Positions 6,690 to 14,646 of a stretch of 16,738 nucleotides of DNA are shown here, piece by piece; positions within the stretch are counted from its first letter, which is position 1; every line of letters begins with the position of its first letter. Made by a program: the position numbers and the translations under genes. A model generated the notes under the pieces. It saw nothing but the letters and a program-made list of their open reading frames with translations, made no database searches and was not told where the DNA came from. This stretch comes from Acidimicrobiales bacterium (GTDB lineage Bacteria; Actinomycetota; Acidimicrobiia; Acidimicrobiales; SZUA-35), in the NCBI GenBank assembly GCA_024641625.1, contig JAHECQ010000032.1:1-16738 (forward strand), written 5' to 3'.

Positions 6690-7637
6690 ATGGACCTGAG
6701 ACAGCTCCAAGCCTTTCTGGCCGTCGTCGAACACGGAGGGTTCACTGCCGCCGCCCGGGCAACCCACACGGTGCAGTCGAACATCTCGACTCACGTGGCC
6801 CGACTGGAACGGGAGCTCGACGTGGTGTTGATCGACCGGGCGACGGGGCGCACCACTCATGAGGGCGAGGCAGTGCTTGCCCGGGCACGGCGGATCCAAT
6901 CCGAACTGGAGTCCCTGGAGGCCGATGTCCACTCGATGCACGGTTCGCCTCGTGGCACGGTTCGACTCGGAGTCATCGGTACCACTGCCCGCTGGCTGGT
7001 GCCGCTGCTGGTCGACCGGATAGCCCTCGAGACACCCGACATCCACCTCGTGGTCTCCGATGGGACCACCACCTCACTGCTCAGTCGCATGCTCGATGGC
7101 GAACTCGACCTCAGTCTGGTGGGCCTTCCGGTCGACGAGCCCGAGATTCGCACCATCGACCTGTTCTTCGAGGACCATGTCGTCATTGCGCCGACGTCGC
7201 ACCCGCTGGCATCGCTCGATCACGTCATCCAACTCGAGGAAGTGGCGTCCTTCCCCTTGCTGCTGGCGGCTCCGGGCACACCCTTCCGACGCGACATCGA
7301 CGATGCCTTCCTGGAACGGAACCTCGTACTCAGGCCCCAGCTCGAGGTCGACGGCCTTCGGTTGCTGGCCTCGCTCGCTTTTCAGGGATTCGGGGTGGCC
7401 ATCGTGCCCGCCAGCGCCGCACCCGGATGGATCGGTGGCGACTGGAAACGATTGCAGGTCGAGGGACTGCCGCGGCGGCGGGCCGGCCTGGCCATTCGCA
7501 AGCGCGGCATGCTCTCCGCCGCGGCGCAAGCCACGGTGGACACCATCACCGCTATCGTCTCGGTCGAAGCGCAGGCGAACAAGGGTCTCCACCTGCCATC
7601 GCTTCCTCTGCCTCATGACCACACCTCCCCCATCTGA
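6690..7637 (+). CDS. LysR-family transcriptional regulator
   Basis: A 315-residue regulator. The winged helix-turn-helix spans residues 1-60 (MDLRQLQAFLAVVEHGGF, then AAARATHTVQSNISTHVARLE across two helices), followed by a linker helix and a periplasmic-binding-like effector domain from about 90 to 290 (beginning GTVRLGVIGTTARWLVPLL). The start at ATG 6690 matches the normal LysR N-terminus. The open frame extends 68 codons upstream, but that part has no homologous look. No Shine-Dalgarno is visible. The gene's end overlaps the preferred start of the downstream carboxyltransferase by 23 bp, so the pair is probably one transcript. The target could be the carboxyltransferase and citrate synthase genes or the nearby aconitase; the effector is unknown. 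Confidence 0.88.
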   Translation: MDLRQLQAFLAVVEHGGFTAAARATHTVQSNISTHVARLERELDVVLIDRATGRTTHEGEAVLARARRIQSELESLEADVHSMHGSPRGTVRLGVIGTTARWLVPLLVDRIALETPDIHLVVSDGTTTSLLSRMLDGELDLSLVGLPVDEPEIRTIDLFFEDHVVIAPTSHPLASLDHVIQLEEVASFPLLLAAPGTPFRRDIDDAFLERNLVLRPQLEVDGLRLLASLAFQGFGVAIVPASAAPGWIGGDWKRLQVEGLPRRRAGLAIRKRGMLSAAAQATVDTITAIVSVEAQANKGLHLPSLPLPHDHTSPI

Positions 7638-9201
7638 AACGGTTTCACTTCCCGAACCCACCTCATCCGGAGTCGAGGGTCGAGTGCCGACTCGCCGAGC
7701 CCTCCGCTCGGCCGGCGGTGCCGTAGTCGCGGCGCAAGCGGAGCCCACTCCGGAACGCCGGATGACTCCGGCCGAGGCCTTCGAACAGCCAAGCACCCCG
7801 GCAGCCAATTTCTCCGATCTCCCCTCCGGAGCCCCGAGCCCCACGCAGGCCCTGGCGCCTGACGCCTTGCTCCTGCGGTCGCACGCCACGACCGGCGCCG
7901 TGGCGGGAGCCGTCGACCTCGACGGACGTAAGGTCATGTTCGTACGGGTGGCCGGGGGCGCTGACCGAGGTGCGCTGACCCCAGCCGACGGTCAGCTCCT
8001 CGAAGTTGCGTTCCGGGCAGCTCGAACGCATCGTCTGCCCATTGTCGGCACCCTCTCCACCAGCGGCGTCTCGGTCCATCACGGCATCGCCAGCGTCGCC
8101 GGTTGGGGACGAGCTGCCCGGGAGCTGGTCCAGTGCAGCGGCGTGGTTCCGATTCTTCTGGCCGCATGTGGCCCGGTCGTGTCGGGCCCTTCGTTCCTGC
8201 TCGGCCTGGCCGATGTCGCCGTGTTCACCGAGGACGCCTATGCGTTCGTCTCGGGCCCTCACATGGTCGAATCCTTCACCGGTATTCCCGTCTCGGCCAA
8301 CGATCTCGGCGGTGCAGCGGCCCACAGTCGCTCCAGTGGTGTCGCCGCGCTCCTCGTGCCCGACGAGGAGTCGGCCATCGACGCGCTCTCGGAGATCCTG
8401 ACGTTCCTTCCGGATCATGTCGGCATCCTGCCCGGCAAGGTCGCCACCACAGATCCCGTCGACCGTCTCACGACAGCGGCCGCCAACACCCTCCCCGGTC
8501 ATCCCACCGGCTCCTATGACGTCCGAGACATCGTGCGCGACCTGGCCGATGACGACTATTTCCTGGAGTTGCGGGGTGGTTGGGCACCGAATCTCGTGAC
8601 GGGATTCTGTTCGATCGGCGGGCTCCCCGTCGGTGTGGTCGCCAACCAGACCCAGGCCTTGGCCGGCAGCATCGACATACCCGCCAGCCAGAAGGGTGCA
8701 GGGTTCGTCGGACTGTGCGATGCGTTCAACGTTCCTCTGCTGACCCTGGTCGACACCTCTGGTTTCCTTCCGGGCAAGGACCTCGAATGGCGCGGGATGA
8801 TCCGCCATGGGGCCCAACTCGCCTTCGCCTACGCAAGGGCGACGGTGCCCCGCCTCGCCCTCATCCTGCGCAAGTCCTATGGCGGCGCCTACATCGTGAT
8901 GGACTCGCGCCACATGGGCAACGACCTGATGTTCGCCTGGCCATCGGCCGAAGTGGCGGTTATGGGCGCCAAGGGTGCGGTCGAGATCCTGCATCGCAAG
9001 GTCGATGCCGACGAACGCGCCAGGCTCGAGGCCGAGTACGAGGCAACCTTCCTCACGCCTTATCCCACGGCTGAGCGCGGCTCGATCTCGGCGGTCATCG
9101 AACCTGAACGGACTCGCGAGCACCTGGCCTCAGCCCTCGAGATGTTGTGGCCCAAGCGCGAACACCTTCGCCCTCGACGCCACGACAACATGCCACTCTG
9201 A
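7615..9201 (+). CDS. Acyl-CoA carboxylase carboxyltransferase (beta) subunit, PccB-like, divergent
   Basis: A 528-residue protein with the tandem crotonase-fold layout of biotin-dependent carboxyltransferases, which move CO2 from carboxybiotin to an acyl-CoA. The C-terminal half is canonical: VDTSGFLPG (379-387), KSYGGAYIVMDSRHMG (420-435) and AWPSAEVAVMGAKGAVEI (441-458). The N-terminal half is diverged. The usual GPCAGGAVY first oxyanion-hole block reads GPVVSGPSF (186-194), and the common 'kgKltARERi' start is replaced by an approximately 80-residue Pro/Ala/Ser-rich stretch. No biotin carboxylase or BCCP gene is nearby. The ATG at 7615 overlaps the LysR gene by 23 bp. A GTG at 7684 has GAGGGT just upstream and is an alternative that would remove 23 residues. 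The acyl-CoA substrate is unknown. Confidence 0.82.
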   Translation: MTTPPPSETVSLPEPTSSGVEGRVPTRRALRSAGGAVVAAQAEPTPERRMTPAEAFEQPSTPAANFSDLPSGAPSPTQALAPDALLLRSHATTGAVAGAVDLDGRKVMFVRVAGGADRGALTPADGQLLEVAFRAARTHRLPIVGTLSTSGVSVHHGIASVAGWGRAARELVQCSGVVPILLAACGPVVSGPSFLLGLADVAVFTEDAYAFVSGPHMVESFTGIPVSANDLGGAAAHSRSSGVAALLVPDEESAIDALSEILTFLPDHVGILPGKVATTDPVDRLTTAAANTLPGHPTGSYDVRDIVRDLADDDYFLELRGGWAPNLVTGFCSIGGLPVGVVANQTQALAGSIDIPASQKGAGFVGLCDAFNVPLLTLVDTSGFLPGKDLEWRGMIRHGAQLAFAYARATVPRLALILRKSYGGAYIVMDSRHMGNDLMFAWPSAEVAVMGAKGAVEILHRKVDADERARLEAEYEATFLTPYPTAERGSISAVIEPERTREHLASALEMLWPKREHLRPRRHDNMPL

Positions 9202-9326
9202 ACATGCCTGCCGACCCTCGTCGCACCCAGCTTCCCCTTCAGGGGCCACTGGGACTAGATTTCCTGTTGACCACGATTCAGGCACAACGGCGTGCTCGAG
9301 GTCGAGCCACATTCCCACTGCCTTAC

Positions 9327-9331
9327 AGGAG
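9327..9331 (+). promoter_or_regulatory. Ribosome binding site of citrate synthase
   Basis: AGGAG lies 8 bases before GTG 9340. It favours this start over an in-frame ATG at 9292 that has no such site. It is one of only a few good Shine-Dalgarno sequences in the window. Confidence 0.75.
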
Positions 9332-9339
9332 TCATCAAC

Positions 9340-10608
9340 GTGCCTGAGACCGTCACGATCACCGACAACCGCACGGGTCAATCGACTGAGATCCCGATCG
9401 TCGACGGTGGAGTCGACGCCAAGGAGTTCAGCAAGCTGCTGCCCGGTGTCTGGTTCTTCGACCCCAGCTTCGGAGCCACCGCGTCCACCGCCAGCGAGAT
9501 CACCGAACTCGACGGCATCAACGGGATCCTGCGCTACCGCGGCTACCCGATCGAGCAGCTCGCCGAACACTCGACCTTCCTCGAGGTGGCCTACCTCCTG
9601 CTGAACGGAGAACTGCCGAACAAGGTGCAGCTCGACCAATGGGTACATGACGTCACGTACCACACCTACATCCACGAGAACATGCGAAAGCGGTTCACGG
9701 AGGGTTTCCATCACGATGCCCACCCGATGGGCATGTTGGTCTCGGCGATCGCTGCGTTGTCCACCTTCTACCCCGAAGCCAAGGACGTCGAAGACCCCGC
9801 AATCCGCAACATCCAAATCAACCGGCTCATCTCCAAGGTCCCGACGCTGGCCGCCATGGCGTATCGCGCCAGCATCGGCATGCCGTTCGTCTACCCGGAC
9901 AACAACCTCACCTATGCCGAGAACTTCCTGTCGATGATGTGGAGGGTCGCCGAGCCGGCCTACGAGCCTGATCCGGTGCTGGCGAAGGCCCTCGACGTTC
10001 TGCTCATCCTCCACGCCGATCATGAGCAGAACTGCTCGACCACCACCATGCGGGTCGTCGGTTCATCGCACGCCGATCCCTTCTCGGCCGCAGCCGCGGC
10101 CACCGCTGCCCTCTACGGTCCCCGCCATGGCGGTGCCAACGAGGCCGTCATCAACATGCTCCGCAACATCGGCAGCGTCGAGAACGTCGGACCCTACGTC
10201 GAAGCGGTCAAGCGAGGCGACGACCTGCTGTGGGGCTTCGGTCACCGGGTCTACAAGGCCTACGATCCCCGGGCTCGCATCGTCAAGGCGCACGCCGACA
10301 GCGTGTTCTCGGTCACCGGCAAGAACCCGCTCATCGACGTTGCCCTCAAGCTCGAGGAGATCGCGCTCAGCGACGACTACTTCAAGAGTCGCAACCTCTA
10401 CCCCAACGTCGACTTCTACACCGGTCTGATCTACCAGGCAATGGGCTTCCCGCTCGACATCTTCACCGTGTTGTTCACCATCGGCCGCATGCCCGGATGG
10501 CTGTCCCACTGGCAGGAATCGCTCGAGCAGGGCGCCAAGATCTCTCGCCCGCGCCAGCTCTACATCGGCCCCGGCGAGCGCCAGTACGTACCTCTTTATC
10601 AGCGCTGA
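9340..10608 (+). CDS. gltA: Citrate synthase, type II (GltA)
   Basis: A 422-residue enzyme condensing acetyl-CoA with oxaloacetate to citrate, the entry step of the TCA cycle. The catalytic residues align with the E. coli-type enzyme: His263 (GPRHGG), His302 (GFGHRVYKAYDPRA) and Asp358 (NVDFYTG). The N-terminal beta-rich extension (TVTITDNRTGQSTEIPI) and the length are typical of hexameric type II synthases rather than the shorter type I or methylcitrate forms. The GTG start is set by AGGAG eight bases upstream. It follows the carboxyltransferase by 138 bp, a gap that contains a small CCCC-TTCA-GGGG hairpin, and is closed by its own terminator. The aconitase gene lies 3.1 kb upstream on the same strand. 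Confidence 0.95.
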   Translation: MPETVTITDNRTGQSTEIPIVDGGVDAKEFSKLLPGVWFFDPSFGATASTASEITELDGINGILRYRGYPIEQLAEHSTFLEVAYLLLNGELPNKVQLDQWVHDVTYHTYIHENMRKRFTEGFHHDAHPMGMLVSAIAALSTFYPEAKDVEDPAIRNIQINRLISKVPTLAAMAYRASIGMPFVYPDNNLTYAENFLSMMWRVAEPAYEPDPVLAKALDVLLILHADHEQNCSTTTMRVVGSSHADPFSAAAAATAALYGPRHGGANEAVINMLRNIGSVENVGPYVEAVKRGDDLLWGFGHRVYKAYDPRARIVKAHADSVFSVTGKNPLIDVALKLEEIALSDDYFKSRNLYPNVDFYTGLIYQAMGFPLDIFTVLFTIGRMPGWLSHWQESLEQGAKISRPRQLYIGPGERQYVPLYQR

Positions 10609-10630
10609 TCTCGTCGGATCTCCGGCAATG

Positions 10631-10665
10631 ACGGCGGGCCTGCGGGTCCGCCGTTGTACGTTTTG
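10631..10665 (+). terminator. Intrinsic terminator of gltA
   Basis: A 10-bp stem (ACGGCGGGCC with GGTCCGCCGT, one G-U pair) with a 4-nt TGCG loop runs from 10631 to 10654 and is followed by TGTACGTTTTG. It starts 22 bp after the gltA stop. Stem strength and the trailing T-run fit a Rho-independent terminator with a broken U-tract. Confidence 0.75.
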
Positions 10666-10692
10666 AACCGGCGTTCGGGTCTCCGGAGCCTC

Positions 10693-10698
10693 TATCGT
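10693..10698 (+). promoter_or_regulatory. Candidate -10 element of a leaderless promoter for the acyl-CoA dehydrogenase
   Basis: TATCGT fits the actinobacterial -10 pattern TANNNT and ends 7 bases before ATG 10706, so transcription would begin at or next to the start codon. No Shine-Dalgarno is present, and no good -35 was found. Confidence 0.4.
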
Positions 10699-10705
10699 CT
10701 GAGCC

Positions 10706-11821
10706 ATGGAATTTGAGCTCTCGGCGGAACTACTGGCCCTCGGCGAAGACGCACGAGAGGTCGGGCGGCGGGCAGCCGCCAAGATCGAGATGCCCGAGGA
10801 CTCCTGGCTGATCGGCAACGACCGAGCGTTCTCGCGCGAACTGGCTGAGCGCGGCTGGATCGGCATGACCTGGCCCACCGAGCACGGTGGCCAAGGCCGA
10901 TCCAGCCTCGAACGGTTCATGGTCGTCGAGGGTCTCATCTCCACCGGTGCCCCCATCGCCTCCTCGTGGTTCGCCGATCGCCAGATCGGTCCCACGTTGC
11001 TCCAGTTCGGCACCGAAGAACAACGCCGGCGCTGGCTCCCCGGCATCATTGCCGGAGAGGCGCAGTGGTCCATCGGCATGTCGGAACCGGATGCCGGTAG
11101 CGACGTGGCATCCATTCGTACCCGTGCTGTTCGCGACGGCGACCGCTGGATCGTCAACGGTCAGAAAATCTGGACCAGCGGCGCCGCCGACGCCGACTGG
11201 ATCTATCTCATCGCCCGTACCGACCCTGACGCAGCGCCCCATCAGGGACTCTCGGAGTTCGTCGTCGCCATGGACTCTCCGGGCATCACCATCGAGCCGA
11301 TCACCGACGCCACCGGCAACCGGCACTTCTGCGAGGTGTTCTTCGAGAATGTCGAGGTTCCGGACGGTCACCTCGTCGGGGCGATGAATGGCAGCTTTCG
11401 CCAGGTCATGCGGCAGATGGAGCACGAGCGAGGCGGCATCGATCGCCTTGTCTCCAACCGTGCGCTCTACGACCTGATCCGCGAGGATCTCGGGGCGATC
11501 ACCGATCCCCTGCTCCGCCAGGAGTTCGCCCGAGCGGAAAGCGTGTACACGATCGCTCGCAACATGGTGCTGCGCGAGGTGGTGGGACAGGCCCCGCCGG
11601 GATGGTCGGCCATCACCAAGACCTTGGCGACCGAGTTCGAGATCGAAGTCGCCAACCTGTGCGGCCGCGCCCTGGGCGCCGGCGCCATGCTCTGGAACCG
11701 GGTCAGCCGCAACATCTGCTATGCACCCGCCTACACACTCATGGGGGGAACGACGCAGGTGCTGCGCAACATCGTCGGCGAGCGGGTACTCGGCCTCCCC
11801 CGAGAGCCTCGGGGGTCCTGA
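10706..11821 (+). CDS. Acyl-CoA dehydrogenase (FadE-like)
   Basis: A 371-residue FAD-dependent acyl-CoA dehydrogenase of the size and style of actinobacterial FadE proteins, introducing a double bond alpha-beta to a CoA thioester. It has an N-terminal helical domain (1-115), a beta domain with MSEPDAGSDVASIRT (125-139) and VNGQKIWTSGA (150-160), and a C-terminal helical domain ending GGTTQVLRNIVGERVLGLPRE (split here as residues 347-355 and 356-367). The MCAD-type catalytic Glu of 'YEGT' is replaced (MGGT, 346-349). Glu241 in HERGGIDR sits where LCAD and isovaleryl-CoA dehydrogenase carry their base, so activity is still plausible. The gene stands alone between the gltA terminator and a hairpin shared with the convergent Pat-like gene. 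The substrate is unknown. Confidence 0.9.
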   Translation: MEFELSAELLALGEDAREVGRRAAAKIEMPEDSWLIGNDRAFSRELAERGWIGMTWPTEHGGQGRSSLERFMVVEGLISTGAPIASSWFADRQIGPTLLQFGTEEQRRRWLPGIIAGEAQWSIGMSEPDAGSDVASIRTRAVRDGDRWIVNGQKIWTSGAADADWIYLIARTDPDAAPHQGLSEFVVAMDSPGITIEPITDATGNRHFCEVFFENVEVPDGHLVGAMNGSFRQVMRQMEHERGGIDRLVSNRALYDLIREDLGAITDPLLRQEFARAESVYTIARNMVLREVVGQAPPGWSAITKTLATEFEIEVANLCGRALGAGAMLWNRVSRNICYAPAYTLMGGTTQVLRNIVGERVLGLPREPRGS

Positions 11822-11822
11822 A

Positions 11823-11882
11823 ACACCCAACCGCGTGCAGTTCCGCGGCGCCCAGCAGGCGCAGGTGCACTCGGTTGGGTGT
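11823..11882. terminator. Large bidirectional hairpin between convergent genes
   Basis: A perfect 11-bp stem (ACACCCAACCG, 11823-11833, with CGGTTGGGTGT, 11872-11882) continues after one mismatch with a 5-bp stem (GTGCA/TGCAC). An inner GCGCC/GGCGC stem (11848-11852 with 11858-11862) has a 5-nt loop. It begins 2 bp after the dehydrogenase stop and ends 23 bp before the end of the opposing gene, the expected place for a terminator serving both. No T-run is present. Confidence 0.7.
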
Positions 11883-11905
11883 ATCTCCTCAGCGCCCGAC
11901 GATTG

Positions 11906-14581
11906 TCAGCTACCCGCGGACAGGTGGCGGACCTCGGCCAGAGGGTCACGTTCGAACCGCTGCACCTCGACCACGACGTCCACCGCCACCGCCCGCTGCT
12001 CGCTCACGAGCACCGGGTTGACGTCGATTCGCACCAGAGAGGGAAACGAGGCCACGGCCGCCGCCAGGTTGGCCACGGTTCGGCGCAAGGCGTGTCGGCC
12101 TTGGGCCGTGATGCCGGTTCCCGAGAACGCAACGGTGTCGACCAGGGCTTCCACCTCCTGCGAGGTCGCCGGCAACAACAAGAGCTTGCGGCTCGTGGTC
12201 GAGGCAATGCCGTCGCCACGAACCGCCAGCGCGAGGCGAGATCCACCATCGACGTCCTGGCGAACCTCGATGGCCACGTGGTGGCCGGTGGGCATCATGG
12301 GCTGGACGATGGCGGGCAGGAAGCCGTCCACCAGGTCGGCCATTCGACCGAAGGCCGACCTGACCTGATCCGGGCCGCGGAGATCGAGGGCGACGCCACC
12401 AGCCTCGCCGGCCAGACGCCGCGACCCGTCACCTGCCTTCAGCGCCACGGGATATCCGAGCTCCTCGGCGGCGATGGCTGCCGAGGTCGCATCCAGGACG
12501 GCACGGCTGGGTGCAAGATCGACACCGCACAGACCGAGAAGACGTTCCGCCGGTTCCCGCTCGAGCAGCCTCGCCGCAGCAGGGTGGCCAACGGTGAGCC
12601 TGTCGAGTTCGGCGGCCACCGCGGCAGGCTGCTCGAGTTCGAGAGACCGACCGCGGTCGGTACCCCGCCAGACGCCGTAGTCACTCCATCGGGCGAGCGC
12701 CTTGGCCGCTTGCTCGGGAAAGTCGAAGACGGGCAACCTCGGGAACGACCGCGGGCTGACGCCACTGAGGCCAACCACGACCATCGGCTTGGCCACCGCG
12801 TCGTCGATGCGATCAAGGAGGATGGCAACGTCTTCCATCGCAAGACCCGGCGTCGGCACCAACGCAACGAGGACGGAATCGACGTCGGAACTGACGGCCG
12901 CGGCCACCACCGTCCGCTCGTAGTCGAGCGGCGCGGCCGGTGGTGTCACGGCCGCTCGCTCGGTGTCGCCCACCCGTACCCAGTCGATTGCCTCTGCTTC
13001 GAGGTCGTCGAGGACGACGGGGGTGCTGGAGCTGTCGCCGGGGACGACCACGTCGAGACCGGCGCTGCGACAGGCGGCCACGCACAGCCTGGCCACCGAC
13101 GAGGCGTTCGAAACGATGACCACTCGGCGACCGTTGGGCACGGCCTGGGTGACGGCAACGCGTGCCTGGGCCGCAAGTTCGCTCACTTCCGAGACGAGCA
13201 CCACCCCGGATTGGCGAACGAGTTCGCTGCGGTCGGCATCGAGCGGGGCCACCGCCACGATGGGTTTGGTCCGCGAGATCACCTGGGCGAGGCGAGTGAA
13301 CTTGCCGAAGTTGCCGAGGTTCTCGAGATACAGCCCGATGACCGAGGTGCGCGGGTCGAAGGCCCAATACTGGAGGAGGTCGTTGACCGACACGTCGGCC
13401 CGATTGCCGAGGGCGGCAAACGAACTCACTCCGGTGCCTGCTCGCTCGAACACCGCCAACAACGCAGCACCCAGCGGCCCCGACTGTGACAGCAGGCCGA
13501 CCTCGCCGACGGGAACCGAGACCGGCAGGAACAGAGCCCGCAACCGAAGATCGGGATCGGTGTTGGCCACGCCGAAGGCATTCGGCCCGATCAGCCGAAG
13601 GCCATTGCCACGAACCAATTCCACCAGTCGACGCTGCTCGAGCGCACCCTCGATACCCACATCTGCGAATCCGCCCGAGATGACGAGCAAGCCGGCCACA
13701 CCCAAGGCGATGCATTGCTCGACCGCCGCCAGCACGTCAGCTGCGGGAAGGCAGATGACGGCCAGGTCGACCGGCGCGGTCAGCTCCGCGACCGAGGACA
13801 CCGTCGACACCCCGGCAATCTCCGATGCATGTCGGCTGACCACTTGGACTCTGCCGGCGAAGTCTGCCGAAACGAGGGAGAAGGCCAGCCGGTGACCCAC
13901 GCTGTCGGGATGGCGGCCGGCGCCGATCACCGCCACCGAGGACGGCTCGAGCATCCGCGCCACCGACTTCGCCTGGGCGACCCGCTCGCGGGCTTCGATG
14001 GCTGCCGAGGCGGCCGGCGTGACGTCGATTCCCAGCTGTACTTGGATCACGCCCTCCTCGAAGGAGGTCTTGACGTCGAACCCGGCTCGGCGGAACACCC
14101 GCAGCATCCCGTAGTTCTCGGGCAGCACGCTGGCCACGAAACCGCGAACACGATGGTGACGACCGGCGGCCGCCAGGTACTCCAAGAGAAGGGTCCCGAG
14201 CCCACGGCCTTGGAAGTCACCATCGACGAAGAACGCGACCTCGGCCTCCATCTCGCCCGAGACCGGTACGTCGGCCAGTTCGACCGAAGGGTCCTTCGTC
14301 CGACCTTCGTAGCGAGCGACGCCCACGAGGCGCTCGGCCACCACCGCCACGAACGCCATCCGCGTCCGATAGTCGATGTTGGTCAGGTGCTCGAGCTCAC
14401 GTTCGGACAGCCTCGGATGGGGGCTGAAGTAACGGAAGTAGATGGACTCGGGAGTCTGACGGCCGTGGAAGTCGATCAACATCCGGCGATCGTCCGGTCG
14501 GATCGGCCGGATCCGCACGGTCGAGCCATCGCTGAGCAGCGCATCGGTCTCCCACTCCTGAGGATAGGGCGGATGGCTCAT
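11906..14581 (-). CDS. GNAT acetyltransferase / ADP-forming acyl-CoA synthetase-like fusion (Pat-type protein acetyltransferase)
   Basis: An 891-residue fusion. Residues 20-185 are a GNAT domain with Glu114 in EVAFFV and the acetyl-CoA loop QGRGLGT (124-130). Then come a CoA-binding Rossmann domain (about 211-305, VAVIGAGRHPDSVGH), a succinyl-CoA-synthetase-like ligase region (SQSGPLGAALL, 365-375) and a C-terminal ATP-grasp-like domain (about 665-875, YPVALKAGD and DVNPVLV). GNAT-first order is seen in actinobacterial Pat proteins; in enterobacterial Pat (YfiQ) it is last. Pat proteins acetylate lysines, classically shutting off acyl-CoA synthetases, and the ligase part senses metabolites. 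Here that part has no histidine from residue 252 to 665, so the phospho-His of a working ADP-forming synthetase is missing. The ATG start has TACGAT six bases upstream, suggesting a leaderless mRNA. Confidence 0.88.
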   Translation of the reverse strand: MSHPPYPQEWETDALLSDGSTVRIRPIRPDDRRMLIDFHGRQTPESIYFRYFSPHPRLSERELEHLTNIDYRTRMAFVAVVAERLVGVARYEGRTKDPSVELADVPVSGEMEAEVAFFVDGDFQGRGLGTLLLEYLAAAGRHHRVRGFVASVLPENYGMLRVFRRAGFDVKTSFEEGVIQVQLGIDVTPAASAAIEARERVAQAKSVARMLEPSSVAVIGAGRHPDSVGHRLAFSLVSADFAGRVQVVSRHASEIAGVSTVSSVAELTAPVDLAVICLPAADVLAAVEQCIALGVAGLLVISGGFADVGIEGALEQRRLVELVRGNGLRLIGPNAFGVANTDPDLRLRALFLPVSVPVGEVGLLSQSGPLGAALLAVFERAGTGVSSFAALGNRADVSVNDLLQYWAFDPRTSVIGLYLENLGNFGKFTRLAQVISRTKPIVAVAPLDADRSELVRQSGVVLVSEVSELAAQARVAVTQAVPNGRRVVIVSNASSVARLCVAACRSAGLDVVVPGDSSSTPVVLDDLEAEAIDWVRVGDTERAAVTPPAAPLDYERTVVAAAVSSDVDSVLVALVPTPGLAMEDVAILLDRIDDAVAKPMVVVGLSGVSPRSFPRLPVFDFPEQAAKALARWSDYGVWRGTDRGRSLELEQPAAVAAELDRLTVGHPAAARLLEREPAERLLGLCGVDLAPSRAVLDATSAAIAAEELGYPVALKAGDGSRRLAGEAGGVALDLRGPDQVRSAFGRMADLVDGFLPAIVQPMMPTGHHVAIEVRQDVDGGSRLALAVRGDGIASTTSRKLLLLPATSQEVEALVDTVAFSGTGITAQGRHALRRTVANLAAAVASFPSLVRIDVNPVLVSEQRAVAVDVVVEVQRFERDPLAEVRHLSAGS

Positions 14582-14587
14582 GGGCGG

Positions 14588-14593
14588 ATCGTA
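14588..14593 (-). promoter_or_regulatory. Candidate -10 element of a leaderless promoter for the Pat-like gene
   Basis: On the minus strand TACGAT (TANNNT) is followed by six bases and then ATG 14581, giving a transcript that starts at the start codon. There is no Shine-Dalgarno. Confidence 0.45.
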
Positions 14594-14615
14594 GCCGTTT
14601 CCTAATCTCCATATT

Positions 14616-14625
14616 GTTGATCAAC
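14616..14625. promoter_or_regulatory. 10-bp perfect palindrome GTTGATCAAC
   Basis: A perfect palindrome in the 65-bp divergent spacer between the Pat-like and DUF4395 genes. It lies 9 bp upstream of the DUF4395 -10 element and 22 bp upstream of the Pat-side -10, where a bound regulator could affect both. The regulator is unknown. Confidence 0.35.
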
Positions 14626-14634
14626 TTAGTCGGC

Positions 14635-14640
14635 TATAGT
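14635..14640 (+). promoter_or_regulatory. Candidate -10 element of a leaderless promoter for the DUF4395 gene
   Basis: TATAGT matches the -10 consensus well and is followed by six bases and ATG 14647. The surrounding stretch (14600-14640) is the most AT-rich on the right side of the window. Confidence 0.5.
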
Positions 14641-14646
14641 CCATCC

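Noticed and set aside
7663..9123. 486-codon minus-strand open frame opposite the carboxyltransferase
   Set aside because: Same type of GC-driven antisense frame with no motif support.
9202..9339. Promoter for gltA from TTGACC at 9267-9272
   Set aside because: The hexamer is a good -35, but no -10-like sequence lies 16-19 bp downstream, so I did not list it.
11879..13489. 536-codon plus-strand open frame opposite the Pat-like gene
   Set aside because: It is an antisense shadow of a conserved multidomain protein; its composition is His/Gly/Arg-rich with no domain.
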